A stretch of DNA of 64,000 nt. Source: Halomonas sp. QHL1 (GTDB lineage: Bacteria > Pseudomonadota > Gammaproteobacteria > Pseudomonadales > Halomonadaceae). Location: positions 2,007,705 to 2,071,704 of the forward strand of contig NZ_MINL01000001.1 in assembly GCF_001882345.1 (NCBI RefSeq), written 5' to 3'. The first letter of the stretch is position 1. Each line of letters starts with the position of its first letter. Shown one piece after another: positions 1 through 8,809 of the stretch. The notes under the pieces are model-generated. The model saw only the letters and a list, made by a program, of their open reading frames with translations, had not been told where the DNA came from and ran no database searches. The position numbers and the translations under genes are program-made.

Positions 1-1052
1 CAACTGATTAGCTCATCACCCAGCTCCGTCTCCTGCTCCAAATCCACCGGCACATGCAGCAGCGAGCAGCTTGGCGCCAACCAAAGCCGCTGGCCCAGAC
101 GCACTTTTAATGGCAGCAGGCGTTCCCGCAAGGCGGCCAAATCGGCCCGCCAGATATTGCGGCCATCGACAAAACCGACTGATAGCACCTGATGGGGGCC
201 AAGGCGATCAATTACACTCTCGACTTGCTGCGGTGCGCGCACGGCGTCGATGTGTAAACCCGCCACGGGTAGACGGGTCGCCAGTGAGAGGTTGTCGCCC
301 AAGCCGCCGAAGTAAGTGGCTAGCAATAGTTTTAGCGGCGCAGACTGAAGTCGGTGATAAGCCCGCTCATAGGCCTGCTGCCATGCCAGCGGCAGATCCT
401 GTACCAGCGCTGGCTCATCCAACTGAACCCACTCGATGCCTTGGGTGGTGAGCCGCGCTAATATTTCGCCATACACGTTGAGTACGCTGTCGAGCAGCGT
501 CAGGCGATCAAAATCACCGCCCTTGGTTTTGCCCAGCCATAGCCAGGTTAGTGGCCCCGTCAGCGTTACTTTCGGGGTAAAACCTGCGCGTAACGCTTCA
601 TCCACTTCGTCAAACAGGCGGTTGGAGGCCAGGGTAAACGTTTGCCCTTCGTGCAGTTCGGGGACGAGATAGTGATAGTTGGTATCGAAGTACTTGGTCA
701 TTTCACAGGCCGCGGCGGGCTCCCCGCTGGGCGCTCTACCCCGGGCCATACGAAAGGTAGTGTCGAGATCGATATCGCCACCAGCAACCTCTGCTTGGGC
801 GTTAAAACGTGAAGGCACCGCTCCCAGCGCCACCGAAACATTCAGCACTTGATCATAAAACGCGAAATCGCCCACGCTAACGAAATCCAAACCCGCATCC
901 TGCTGCGCCTGCCAGTGGCGCAAACGCAGCTCACGGCCAGTGCTTTCCAGCTCGCTACGCGAACACTCGCCTTTCCAGTACGCCTCAGTGGCTTTTTTTA
1001 GCTCTCGCTGCGCACCAATGCGGGGATAGCCGAGAATATGAGAAACTGTCAT
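1..1052 (-). CDS. metE: Cobalamin-independent methionine synthase, N-terminal part (runs off the window)
   Basis: MetE transfers the methyl group of 5-methyltetrahydropteroyl-triglutamate to homocysteine to make methionine in the cytosol. The reverse strand reads MTVSHILGYPRIGAQREL from position 1052, the typical MetE N-terminus, and continues without a stop for about 350 residues to the window edge. Stretches such as VTLTGPLTWLWLGKTKGGDF and WVQLDEPALVQDL fit the N-terminal MetE barrel. The full family length is about 760 residues, so the catalytic zinc-binding half lies outside the window. The gene is divergent from a MetR-type regulator, the classical arrangement in which MetR with homocysteine activates metE. 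The start is clear because it matches the family N-terminus. Confidence 0.95.
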   Translation of the reverse strand, partial: MTVSHILGYPRIGAQRELKKATEAYWKGECSRSELESTGRELRLRHWQAQQDAGLDFVSVGDFAFYDQVLNVSVALGAVPSRFNAQAEVAGGDIDLDTTFRMARGRAPSGEPAAACEMTKYFDTNYHYLVPELHEGQTFTLASNRLFDEVDEALRAGFTPKVTLTGPLTWLWLGKTKGGDFDRLTLLDSVLNVYGEILARLTTQGIEWVQLDEPALVQDLPLAWQQAYERAYHRLQSAPLKLLLATYFGGLGDNLSLATRLPVAGLHIDAVRAPQQVESVIDRLGPHQVLSVGFVDGRNIWRADLAALRERLLPLKVRLGQRLWLAPSCSLLHVPVDLEQETELGDELIS

Positions 1053-1068
1053 GATGAACCCTACCAAC

Positions 1069-1082
1069 GTGAATGAATTCAC
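1069..1082. promoter_or_regulatory. Palindrome in the metE-metR divergent promoter region (candidate MetR operator)
   Basis: The 115-bp gap between metE and metR holds GTGAAT-GA-ATTCAC, a 14-bp inverted repeat close to the TGAA...TTCA pattern of MetR sites. A second imperfect repeat (CTTAGT...ACTAAAG, about 1101-1120) follows. LysR-type regulators usually bind two such half-site pairs in shared promoters. The assignment comes from context and motif resemblance only. Confidence 0.5.
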
Positions 1083-1167
1083 ACAGTCTGGGCACCGCAC
1101 CTTAGTGAATCAAACTAAAGTTTCTAATATTAAAGATGAAAAATACTCACAATGACTGAGCCACTAC

Positions 1168-2106
1168 ATGATTGAGCTACGACATCTACGCACGCTGCTG
1201 GCTCTGCGCGAAACCGGCTCTCTCGTCGATGCTGCCGATCGCGTGCATTTGACCCAATCGGCGCTTTCGCACCAGCTCAAGGATCTTGAGAGCCGCGTGG
1301 AAAGCGCGCTTTTTGTGCGCAAAACCCGCCCGGTGGAATTTACCCGCGCAGGCTTGCGGCTGCTCGCCCTGGCCGATCAGGTACTACCTGAAGTACGCAA
1401 AGCGGAGCGGGATTTGGCGCGTCTGGCAGGCACCGAGCAGGGCCGTTTGCATATGGCCATCGAGTGCCACAGCTGCTTTCAGTGGCTGATGCCGACGGTG
1501 GATTATTTTCGCGACCACTGGCCAGCGGTAGAAATCGATATTCCCAGCGGCCACCACTTCGACCCACTTCCGGCGCTTGCCCGTGAGCAGCTGGATCTGG
1601 TGATCACCGCCGATCCCCAACCCCTTGAGGGCATTCACTACGCGCCGCTGTTTCGCTATGAAGGGCTATTGGCCGTCGCCCGCCAGCACCCTTTTGCCGG
1701 CCGGGGGTATATAGATCCTCAGGCGTTGGCCGAGGAAACGTTGATTACCTACCCTGTTGAGCAGTCGCGGTTGGATATTTTCACCCAGTTTCTGCAACCG
1801 GCAAATGTGCGTCCTCGGGAGATTCGCACCGCCGAATTGACGATTATGATGATGCAGCTGGTGGCCAGCGGGCGTGGCGTCTGTGCGCTGCCCAACTGGG
1901 CACTCACCGAGTATTTAGAGCGCGATTACGTGAGCGCGGTGAAGCTAGGCGAGCATGGGGTATGGAGCACGCTGTATGCAGCGATTCGCGAAGAGACCCG
2001 CGAAGCGCCGTGGATGCAGGATTTTTTACGCACTGCGCGGGAGACTTCCTTTGCAGTGCTTTCGGGGGTTAAGCCGGCGGATCGCGACGCGGAACCAGCA
2101 ATGTAA
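1168..2106 (+). CDS. metR: LysR-type transcriptional regulator MetR
   Basis: This is a 312-residue LysR-family regulator. Residues 1-60 form the winged helix-turn-helix (MIELRHLRTLLALRETGSL, then DRVHLTQSALSHQLKDLE), and residues from about 90 form the periplasmic-binding-protein-like effector domain. The N-terminus, the stretch IECHSCFQWLMPTVDYFR and the divergent position next to metE all match MetR, which uses homocysteine as co-inducer to switch on metE and other methionine genes. The 3' end overlaps the end of the convergent histidine kinase gene by 38 bp, so the two transcripts are partly antisense. Confidence 0.92.
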   Translation: MIELRHLRTLLALRETGSLVDAADRVHLTQSALSHQLKDLESRVESALFVRKTRPVEFTRAGLRLLALADQVLPEVRKAERDLARLAGTEQGRLHMAIECHSCFQWLMPTVDYFRDHWPAVEIDIPSGHHFDPLPALAREQLDLVITADPQPLEGIHYAPLFRYEGLLAVARQHPFAGRGYIDPQALAEETLITYPVEQSRLDIFTQFLQPANVRPREIRTAELTIMMMQLVASGRGVCALPNWALTEYLERDYVSAVKLGEHGVWSTLYAAIREETREAPWMQDFLRTARETSFAVLSGVKPADRDAEPAM

Positions 2107-3664
2107 AGCGTGCGCCACCCAAAGTGGGGCTAGTATCGATAGTCACGCTGCCACCGTGCCCGGCCATGATTTTCTGCACAATCGAAAGCCCTAACCCGTA
2201 GCCGCCAGAGCTTCGAGCGCGGCTGTCGTCCAGCCGGGCAAACGGCTTGAAAATATCCGCCCGCGCTTCCGGTGGAATGCCGGGACCGTCGTCTTCAACG
2301 TCAATACGCACCAGATTAGGCTCATCCCAGAGGTGAATCACCACCTGGGACTTGGCATGGCGGCAGGCATTGCCGACTAAATTCTGCACCGCACGCTGAA
2401 GATAGCGCGGCTCCGCTAACAGCTCGATTTCCGGCCCAGGCGCAAGCGACAGCGCTAAGCCCTTATGCAGCGGCGACAGCGTATCAATTACCCGCTCCGC
2501 CATGGCTCGACACTCTACCAGCGCCGTTTCAAGCTCAGCGCCGTTCACCGTTTCCCCACCTAGCCGTGCATAGGTGAGAATTTCATCGACTAATTCATCG
2601 AGCTCGGCAATGTCCGCGTCGATGCCCTGAAGCTGGCGGCGAATAGCGGGCTGGTCGGTCATATCCTCGACCATCTGCACGGCAAAGCGAATGCGCGCTA
2701 CGGGGGTACGTAGTTCGTGGGAAACTGCCCGAATCATCTCTTGCTGGCCACGCAGCAGGCTCTGCACCTGATTGGCCATACCGTTAAACGCCATGCCCAA
2801 GCGGCCTAAAAAGTCACCGCTCTCCACCTTCACCCGGGTTTCCAGGCGGCCGCTGGCAATCCGCGTGGCGGCCAGCTCCAGCCGTGCCATGCGGGCTTCA
2901 ATGCTGCGCATAATCAAATAGATAATCAGGCTGAGAACAATCATCAGCCCGACCAGGAGAGGTAGATGTAAATTTGGCGGAAGGGTGTCGCCGCGGGAAA
3001 TAGGCCCCGCTTGCAGCCATTGTGACTCGCCTGGCAACTGATAGAGCAGTGTAATTGACAGCTGATCGGAGACTAGCAGAGTAATGACGTCACCGCTGGC
3101 CAGCTGGGCCTGCTGCTGATCCGTTAGCCCCGCAGGCAACGCAGACAAAAACTGCAACGGCCAACTCCCTGGGCGCAGTTGGTCGATACGGCCGTCACGC
3201 TCTTCCTCGGGCACTGCATCAAGCCAGTCACCGAGCAGCTTAATGCTGCCATGCCACTGGTGCTCGCTCCAGTCATCAAGGCGCGCTTGTAACAGCCAAG
3301 TGTCGCTAGGTAGGCGCTGTTGCAATAGCCAAGGGCTTTCGGCGACCAGTATTTTGCCCTGCTCCAGGCGAGAGCGCTCAAAATAGCCCAACTCAGCCTC
3401 GCTGATGGGCCGCAGGGTCAGTTGCAAATCGAGCTGCTCTGAAAAACGCTCAAGCACGGCATTTCGCTGTACTACCGGTGTGGCGTCTAGCTGTCGCGTC
3501 ATCAGCGACATGGGTAGCGCAGCGAGCTGCTCGCGATAGTCTTCGCGACGCACCTGTTCGATAAAAGAGCGCCCTGCTAACGCGATGATAAACACCACTA
3601 ATAGCGCGATCCCCAGCAACACATAGAAGCGTAAAAACGAGCCGTTACTGAGCACCCGCCGCAT
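2069..3664 (-). CDS. Membrane sensor histidine kinase, RstB-like
   Basis: This is the sensor kinase of a two-component pair. A first membrane helix lies near residues 12-32, followed by a periplasmic domain of about 200 residues, a second helix near 235-252, a HAMP linker, an H-box AVSHELRTPVARIRF whose His is the phosphorylation site, and an ATP-binding domain with QNLVGNACRHA (N box) and the glycine-rich DVEDDGPGIP and GGYGLGLSIV. The order and H-box resemble RstB/CpxA-type kinases. I chose the ATG at 3664 over an upstream TTG at 3688 because GAGGGA sits about 7 bases before it. The response regulator gene lies just upstream in the same operon. The signal sensed is unknown. Confidence 0.9.
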   Translation of the reverse strand: MRRVLSNGSFLRFYVLLGIALLVVFIIALAGRSFIEQVRREDYREQLAALPMSLMTRQLDATPVVQRNAVLERFSEQLDLQLTLRPISEAELGYFERSRLEQGKILVAESPWLLQQRLPSDTWLLQARLDDWSEHQWHGSIKLLGDWLDAVPEEERDGRIDQLRPGSWPLQFLSALPAGLTDQQQAQLASGDVITLLVSDQLSITLLYQLPGESQWLQAGPISRGDTLPPNLHLPLLVGLMIVLSLIIYLIMRSIEARMARLELAATRIASGRLETRVKVESGDFLGRLGMAFNGMANQVQSLLRGQQEMIRAVSHELRTPVARIRFAVQMVEDMTDQPAIRRQLQGIDADIAELDELVDEILTYARLGGETVNGAELETALVECRAMAERVIDTLSPLHKGLALSLAPGPEIELLAEPRYLQRAVQNLVGNACRHAKSQVVIHLWDEPNLVRIDVEDDGPGIPPEARADIFKPFARLDDSRARSSGGYGLGLSIVQKIMAGHGGSVTIDTSPTLGGARFTLLVPRRDPPA

Positions 3665-3684
3665 GATGCCGTCCCTCTGAATGA

Positions 3685-4389
3685 TCAACTGTCCTTGACG
3701 AAGAGATAGCCTTTGCTGCGCACGGTTTTGATCCGGTGAGGCTGATTAGGATCATCGCCAATTTTGGGACGAATGCGCGACACGCGTACATCAATCGAGC
3801 GGTCTTGGCCGTCGTACTTAATGCCCCGTAAGTCGCTGAATATCTCTTCACGGGTGAGCACACGGCCTGCGTTACGACCCAGTAGCCAAAGTAGGTCGAA
3901 CTCGGCGCTGGTTAAGTCAATACGCTCACCCGAGAGCCAGGCTTCACGAGTCGCGTTATCGATCTCCAGGTTTTCGAAACGCAGCCGCATCTCGCCGTCA
4001 GGGGCAGGCCCGTCGGCGCGACGCAGTAGTGCGCGCATGCGTGCCAGCAGCACCCGCGGCTGTACCGGCTTCGGCACATAGTCGTCGGCGCCCATTTCGA
4101 GTCCCAAGACCTGATCGAGATCGTCGGTGCGCGCGGTCAGCATCATAATCGGGCCGGCAAAATTGGGTCTAACGCGGCGACAGATCGCTAGGCCGTCCTC
4201 TCCTGGCAGCATTAAGTCTAAAATCACCAGATCAGGCTGCAGGGTTAAAATGCGGTCGACACCTTTAGCACCGTCGGCTTCCAGCGTTACTTGGAAGCCG
4301 TTCGCTTCCAAGTAATCACGGGTAAGCTCGGCCAGACGCTGGTCATCTTCGATGATCAAGACATGGTCTTGATCGGGATAGTCAGGCAT
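3685..4389 (-). CDS. OmpR/PhoB-family response regulator, RstA-like
   Basis: An N-terminal receiver domain (VLIIEDDQRLAEL, with phospho-acceptor Asp in DLVILDLMLPGEDG and the conserved Lys in DDYVPKPVQPRVLLARM) is followed by a C-terminal winged-helix DNA-binding domain (DLTSAEFDLLWLLGRNAGRV, then DVRVSRIRPKIGDDP). It would be phosphorylated by the kinase encoded immediately downstream. The receiver most resembles RstA. The reading frame stays open to another ATG at 4443, but GAGG touches that codon, so the ATG at 4389, which gives a normal receiver N-terminus, is preferred; this choice is uncertain. The target genes cannot be read from the sequence. Confidence 0.9.
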   Translation of the reverse strand: MPDYPDQDHVLIIEDDQRLAELTRDYLEANGFQVTLEADGAKGVDRILTLQPDLVILDLMLPGEDGLAICRRVRPNFAGPIMMLTARTDDLDQVLGLEMGADDYVPKPVQPRVLLARMRALLRRADGPAPDGEMRLRFENLEIDNATREAWLSGERIDLTSAEFDLLWLLGRNAGRVLTREEIFSDLRGIKYDGQDRSIDVRVSRIRPKIGDDPNQPHRIKTVRSKGYLFVKDS

Positions 4390-4673
4390 CACAGACTCTT
4401 GCGACTCAAGCGCCTGAAATTGCTGTTCCAAATGATCTACCATCCTCTTTATACACTCCGCTTAGGCTGTTTATTTTTTCACCCGCTCACCCGATATCAA
4501 CGCAGGCGCCCCATTATTGGCACTCAGGATAACTCAAAACCATCAAAACACCCGCCTCTGTCGTTACAATTGCACTTATCGGCTGGTGCGTCTGGCCGGA
4601 TACTTGATTCTTCCTCAAGCGAGGTCTAATGTGTAAACGCTAACTGTCGACAATTTGACAGGAGGAGACTGCC

Positions 4674-4814
4674 ATGGGAAGTAGCAAAACGAAAAGTGTT
4701 ATTAAACGTGTTTACGTTCCAACCCAAGTGCGCGACCTGCCCAATGGGGAGAAGTTAAAAATCCCGGGGCATTATAAGGCGCCACCCGGGGAAGGAAACG
4801 ACGCCATTGAGTAA
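4674..4814 (+). CDS. Small protein of 46 residues, unknown function
   Basis: The ORF reads MGSSKTKSVIKRVYVPTQ at its start and encodes a basic, soluble-looking peptide with no signal or membrane segment. A strong ribosome-binding site (AGGAGG) lies 7 bases before the ATG, and a textbook terminator follows about 33 bases after the stop, so it is a self-contained transcription unit. I do not recognise the family. The Pro/Gly-rich C-terminal half (IPGHYKAPPGEGND) suggests an extended rather than a globular shape. A short inverted repeat (CTGTC/GACAG, 4644-4661) abuts the ribosome-binding site. Confidence 0.7.
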   Translation: MGSSKTKSVIKRVYVPTQVRDLPNGEKLKIPGHYKAPPGEGNDAIE

Positions 4815-4846
4815 TGTATTATTGAGCAACTATTGCTAAAGCATAT

Positions 4847-4881
4847 CAAAAAGGCAGACCATCAGTGGTCTGCCTTTTTTT
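4847..4881 (+). terminator. Rho-independent terminator after the 46-residue ORF
   Basis: An AAAGGCAGACC / GGTCTGCCTTT stem with a six-base loop is followed by a run of T residues. It ends the small ORF transcript and can partly act on the opposite strand because A residues precede the stem. Confidence 0.9.
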
Positions 4882-4972
4882 CTCAACTACTTTTTTACAA
4901 CTACTTTCTTCTACTACACGTTTTGGCGCAATTGCACGAGGCGTGCTTTTCAATAGCTTTGCTTTTCAGCGA

Positions 4973-5152
4973 CTAGCCTTTTGGCCCAAACAGGAACCAG
5001 GCGATTAAGCCGACTAGCGGGAAAAACAGCAACACCAGTATCCATATCAGCTTAGCAAAACCACCTGCTCCGCTTTTGGCCACTTTAACAATGGCCCAAA
5101 TCACGATGATAAGCCAAATTAGCCCTAATAAACCACCTACTTCAATGCCCAT
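4973..5152 (-). CDS. Small two-helix membrane protein, PLDc_N (phospholipase D N-terminal-like) family
   Basis: This 59-residue protein begins MGIEVGGLLGLIWLIIVIWA and ends LIAWFLFGPKG. It has two hydrophobic helices (about residues 5-22 and 34-53) joined by a short basic loop KVAKSGAGG. The closing W-x-x-x-G-P motif is typical of stand-alone PLDc_N proteins, which are common in marine gammaproteobacteria and have no settled function. AAGGAG precedes the ATG by 6 bases. It is monocistronic between the small ORF terminator and the aspartic protease gene. Confidence 0.8.
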   Translation of the reverse strand: MGIEVGGLLGLIWLIIVIWAIVKVAKSGAGGFAKLIWILVLLFFPLVGLIAWFLFGPKG

Positions 5153-5224
5153 AGCAACTCCTTAGCGTGTTGGCACTCATATTAATTTAGACAATCCTAT
5201 CAATGGCACATTCACAAGCTGAAC

Positions 5225-5752
5225 TCACTGCTCGGGAAGGCTCAACACCATTTCACCCGACTGTATTTCAATCGACAATAAATTTAGAAAGCTCATGCCG
5301 AGTAGCACAGTGTCGCGCTCCATGCCGGGGCTGATTGACCCCTGTACATTCTGCACTTTAAGTCCGCCCAGCGAAACCTCATCGAGTTCGGTTAAGGTAC
5401 CTTCGACTCGGCCATTGGCGGTATTGAACCAAGCGCTGCGCCCAGGCTCCAAACCAATCTCGTTGGCTAAATCAGCCGGTATCGCCACATAAGTGGCGCC
5501 AGTGTCGAGCAAAAAGGTCACTGGCGTACCATTGATACGCCCAGGCGCCTCAAAGTGCCCGGCACGGTTACGCTTTAAGGTAACCGGCTCACCTGCAGGT
5601 AGCGTATGCACAATATTCGCGTTGGGGCGCATCATCTCTTCCAGGCCACCGTGAATCCACCAAGTGCCCACCGCCATTAACAGTATCCAAAACAGCAGCA
5701 TCATAACAATGCCGCCACGCTGGGCTGTTTGACCTGCCAGATGCGTTGCCAT
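5225..5752 (-). CDS. Membrane-anchored retropepsin-like aspartic protease (clan AA, TIGR02281 type)
   Basis: The protein has one N-terminal membrane helix (about residues 17-34) followed by a single periplasmic retropepsin-like domain. The catalytic motif is FLLDTGATYVAIP (Asp-Thr-Gly-Ala), with the flap and a second hydrophobic-Gly motif (VLLGMSFLNLL) downstream. Members have one lobe and must dimerise to be active. The substrate is unknown. The chosen ATG at 5752 has GAGG six bases upstream; an in-frame GTG at 5764 would overlap the preceding carrier gene. It is probably cotranscribed with that MFS gene. Confidence 0.85.
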   Translation of the reverse strand: MATHLAGQTAQRGGIVMMLLFWILLMAVGTWWIHGGLEEMMRPNANIVHTLPAGEPVTLKRNRAGHFEAPGRINGTPVTFLLDTGATYVAIPADLANEIGLEPGRSAWFNTANGRVEGTLTELDEVSLGGLKVQNVQGSISPGMERDTVLLGMSFLNLLSIEIQSGEMVLSLPEQ

Positions 5753-5760
5753 ACTCCACC

Positions 5761-7152
5761 TCACAGAGGTAAGGGTGCCTCGTTAGCGTTGTTATTGTTG
5801 CTTTGACTATTGGCTTCCCAGGCGAGCGCAGCCTCCCGGCCGCGGCGTTCGTTGACCCTGGCGCAAATCAGCATCGCGATAACGAACAGGGCAACACATA
5901 ATAGAATAGACGCTTGCAAGCCAATCAGCGTTTGCAGCACCCCCAGCATGACGATGCCTAACACCCCCGCTAACTTATTAGCCAGCCCCCAGAAGCCGAA
6001 GAACTCGGCTGATTTCGCCAAGGGTGAAAACAGCCCGACCAGAGCCCGGCTGGCTGATTGACTCGATCCTAGGCTAAGTCCCGCAAGGCAGCCGACCACC
6101 AAAAATACGTACTGAGCCTGCCACTGCAGGTCAAATCGTCCGTTTACCCACTGCGTCACCTCCGGCGTTGCCCAGATAGCAATAATCGCCAACACCCATA
6201 GCGCCAGCGTCATTTGGTACGTCCGCTTAGCACCTAGCTGATCCTGTATCCAGCCGAACCCCAGAGCCCCCGCCGCCGCAGTAATTTGGACAATAATAAA
6301 CATGATATTGCGTACGCTTTCATCCCAGCCAATCACTTGAGCGCCATAAATAAAGGCGAAGGCGATAATGATGTAGACACCGGCCATCGAGAACAGCAAT
6401 GAAATCAAAAACACCGTCAGGTCTTTAAAATAACGCAACTCGTGAAAAGTAGTTGTGACGCGGTTGAGAGCAATATGCCGATAAGAGACGCCGCGGGGCT
6501 GGGGGGTGCCGCGCTCTTTTAGCCATAAAAACGTAGGAATAGCGGTAATCAGAAAAAAGCCCGCTGCAAAGGGTCCCACCCAGCGTATGCGTTCAAAGTT
6601 GTCCTCGCTGGCCTCGCCTAGCACCACTAGGGTGAAGCCTGCCGCAAACAGCCCGCCAATGTAGCCTAACGCCCACCCAAAGCCGGAAATTTTGCCCAGG
6701 GATTGCGGCGGCCCAAGCTCGGGTAAAAAGGAGGCGATAAATGACTCCCCCATGGAGTACGCGTAGTTAGACAGCACGATCAATAACAAACCGATAACGA
6801 CGTAGCCCGGTTCAACGAAGTAGAGCATGCCCGTAGTGACCACGGTGGCGAGATAGCTAATCAGCAAAAAGCGTTTTTTCTCCGCCCAGTAATCCATCAC
6901 GGCACCGCACAGCGGCGCCGTAATCACCACCATTAAATAACTAATCGCCAGGGCCAAGCTCCATAGAAAGTTGGCCAGCCGGAAGTTATCGCCGCGATCC
7001 CCCACAATGACGGTGGTAAAAAGCTCGCCAAATACCACGGTAATAATCAAAAGCGTGTAGGCCTGGTTGGCAAAATCAAACATCGCCCAGCCGAAAATTT
7101 CTCGTCGCGATGCGTAGCCATCCGTCGCCTTAGCAGTGTTAGCAGGCAGCAT
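5761..7152 (-). CDS. MFS transporter, UMF1 (Atg22-like) family
   Basis: This is a 463-residue inner-membrane carrier with about 12 helices. The opening REIFGWAMFDFANQAYTLLI is the signature of the UMF1/Atg22 group, and PLCGAVMDYWAEKKRFL is the MFS loop 2-3 motif A. Yeast Atg22 exports amino acids from the vacuole; the bacterial substrates are unknown. It likely shares a transcript with the aspartic protease gene, 8 bases downstream. The promoter should lie in the 142-bp gap shared with the divergent binding-protein operon. Confidence 0.88.
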   Translation of the reverse strand: MLPANTAKATDGYASRREIFGWAMFDFANQAYTLLIITVVFGELFTTVIVGDRGDNFRLANFLWSLALAISYLMVVITAPLCGAVMDYWAEKKRFLLISYLATVVTTGMLYFVEPGYVVIGLLLIVLSNYAYSMGESFIASFLPELGPPQSLGKISGFGWALGYIGGLFAAGFTLVVLGEASEDNFERIRWVGPFAAGFFLITAIPTFLWLKERGTPQPRGVSYRHIALNRVTTTFHELRYFKDLTVFLISLLFSMAGVYIIIAFAFIYGAQVIGWDESVRNIMFIIVQITAAAGALGFGWIQDQLGAKRTYQMTLALWVLAIIAIWATPEVTQWVNGRFDLQWQAQYVFLVVGCLAGLSLGSSQSASRALVGLFSPLAKSAEFFGFWGLANKLAGVLGIVMLGVLQTLIGLQASILLCVALFVIAMLICARVNERRGREAALAWEANSQSNNNNANEAPLPL

Positions 7153-7294
7153 TAGTTTTCTCTCACAGGGGGAGCCGTAAGGCTAGCAGATGGAACCGCC
7201 AAGGCGCCACGGCTTGCGTTGGCAGATTAGAGGTGACAGCCGACCAGCGTTGCTCTAAGTTTGATTGATTGATAGGTAATACGGATTGACTACG

Positions 7295-8077
7295 ATGGGA
7301 TTAGTCCAGCCCTCTCCACGGCAATTATACCAACAACTGTTAAACAGTTTGGTGGCCGTGCTATGCCTGTGGCTGGCAGTCATCGCAAGCGTGCAGGCGG
7401 ATGAAGCCAGCGGTTTAGCACCACTCACCTTTATTACCGAAGAGTACCCTCCCTACAACTATATCGAGAATCAGCGATTAACCGGGGTATCAATTGATTT
7501 GTTGGAGGCTATTTTTGCGGAGACAAAAACACCGCTAAGCCGTAATGACATCCGCTCCTACCCTTGGGTGCGCGGCTATGAGCTGGCACTAAGCCAACCT
7601 AATACGGTGCTATTTTCCACCACTCGCACATCGGCAAGGGAGGCTAATTTTCATTGGGTGGGGCCGATTGCTCAAGACCGGGTAGCGCTGCTTGCCCACC
7701 GTGACGCACCGATCGTGATTGACTCTTTGCCACAGGCGATTGACCGCGGCCTGACCGTGGCGGTCATTCGGGAAGATATTGGCGCCCAAGCGCTGTTGGA
7801 GGCCGGCTACCCAGAGTCCCTACTCGTACCCGCCATGGATAACCGCAGCGCGCTCAATATGCTCACCCGTGGGCGAGTGGATCTATGGGCTTACAGCCAG
7901 GACGTGGCAGGCTGGATAGCGGAATCCGAAGGCTACCCAAAAGATAATTTAATCCCGATACACACCCTTAGCGAATCTTCGCTATACTTTGCCATCAACA
8001 AAGACACGGACCAACGCCTGGTAACGTTGATGCAGCAGGCATTAGAAAGGGTGCAAGCGGGCCGAGTCGAGAGGTAG
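7295..8077 (+). CDS. Periplasmic solute-binding protein, family 3 (first of a tandem pair)
   Basis: An N-terminal signal peptide with a hydrophobic core (AVLCLWLAVIASVQA) precedes a bacterial extracellular solute-binding domain beginning LTFITEEYPPYNY. The stretches LFSTTRTSAREANFHWVGP and REDIGAQALLEAGYP are shared with the next gene, so the two are tandem paralogs. No ABC permease or ATPase is nearby; instead a diguanylate cyclase follows, so a sensory rather than a transport role is inferred. The ATG at 7295 is chosen, but a TTG at 7286, nine bases after an AGG, is also possible. The stop lies 6 bases before the next ATG. Confidence 0.85.
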   Translation: MGLVQPSPRQLYQQLLNSLVAVLCLWLAVIASVQADEASGLAPLTFITEEYPPYNYIENQRLTGVSIDLLEAIFAETKTPLSRNDIRSYPWVRGYELALSQPNTVLFSTTRTSAREANFHWVGPIAQDRVALLAHRDAPIVIDSLPQAIDRGLTVAVIREDIGAQALLEAGYPESLLVPAMDNRSALNMLTRGRVDLWAYSQDVAGWIAESEGYPKDNLIPIHTLSESSLYFAINKDTDQRLVTLMQQALERVQAGRVER

Positions 8078-8083
8078 TTGACG

Positions 8084-8809
8084 ATGACTAGCGACTTAAC
8101 TCGCCGATGGCGGTACCGCATGGGCGTCGCTCTGATCACCACTATCGGTAGCTGCAGTCTGTCACTTAATGCGATGCCGCTGACGATCAATACCGAAGAG
8201 TACCCACCGTTCAGCTACTCGGACGACCAAGGGCAAATAATCGGTAGTGCGACGCTTCTGCTACGTGATGCGCTTCGCCAAGCGGACATTGAGGCTTATT
8301 TTCGGCTACTGCCTTGGGCGCGGGCTTACACCGAAGCACGCTTAAGAGAGAACCACTGCGTCTACTCCACTACCCGCACCGGTGAGCGTGAAGCGCTATT
8401 TCACTGGGTGGGACCGCTGGTCGTCAATGAGTGGGCAGCGTTTAGCTTAGCCGAGCGCCGGCTCAGCATTGACTCACTTTCAGGGCTTGACGCTTGGCGA
8501 GTGGGTAGTTTTCGGGAAGATGCCGTAGGCGATTACGTTGCCTCTCGCGGCATTAATGTTCTACTTGCTCCCACGGAGCGAGAAAATATCGCCCGTTTAG
8601 AGGCGGGCCTGCTTGATGTAATTGTGACAGGCAAAGCAACCGGTGAATTTATGGCACAAGAACAGGACATCGCGTTAGCGCATTTGTTTACCTTTTACCG
8701 TGCACCGCTTTATCTCGCCTGCCACCCCAGCGTTTCTGAAGCACTGCTGGCGCGATTGCAAACGCAATTAGATGCCCTGCATCAGGAAATGCAGGAGGGC
8801 AACCAGTGA
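8084..8809 (+). CDS. Periplasmic solute-binding protein, family 3 (second of a tandem pair)
   Basis: This protein has a signal peptide ending near SLNAMP and a mature domain starting LTINTEEYPPFSY. It shares TEEYPP, STTRTGEREALFHWVGP and a REDAVGDYV segment with the preceding protein, so both arose by duplication. The ligand is probably amino-acid-like by family, but it cannot be read. The ATG at 8084 has GAGG nine bases upstream, inside the end of the previous gene. The stop overlaps the GTG start of the diguanylate cyclase (GTGA), indicating translational coupling and a joint function. Confidence 0.85.
   Translation: MTSDLTRRWRYRMGVALITTIGSCSLSLNAMPLTINTEEYPPFSYSDDQGQIIGSATLLLRDALRQADIEAYFRLLPWARAYTEARLRENHCVYSTTRTGEREALFHWVGPLVVNEWAAFSLAERRLSIDSLSGLDAWRVGSFREDAVGDYVASRGINVLLAPTERENIARLEAGLLDVIVTGKATGEFMAQEQDIALAHLFTFYRAPLYLACHPSVSEALLARLQTQLDALHQEMQEGNQ

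Noticed and set aside
71..672. Two plus-strand frames at the left edge
   Set aside because: They are antisense to metE, whose protein sequence is unambiguous.
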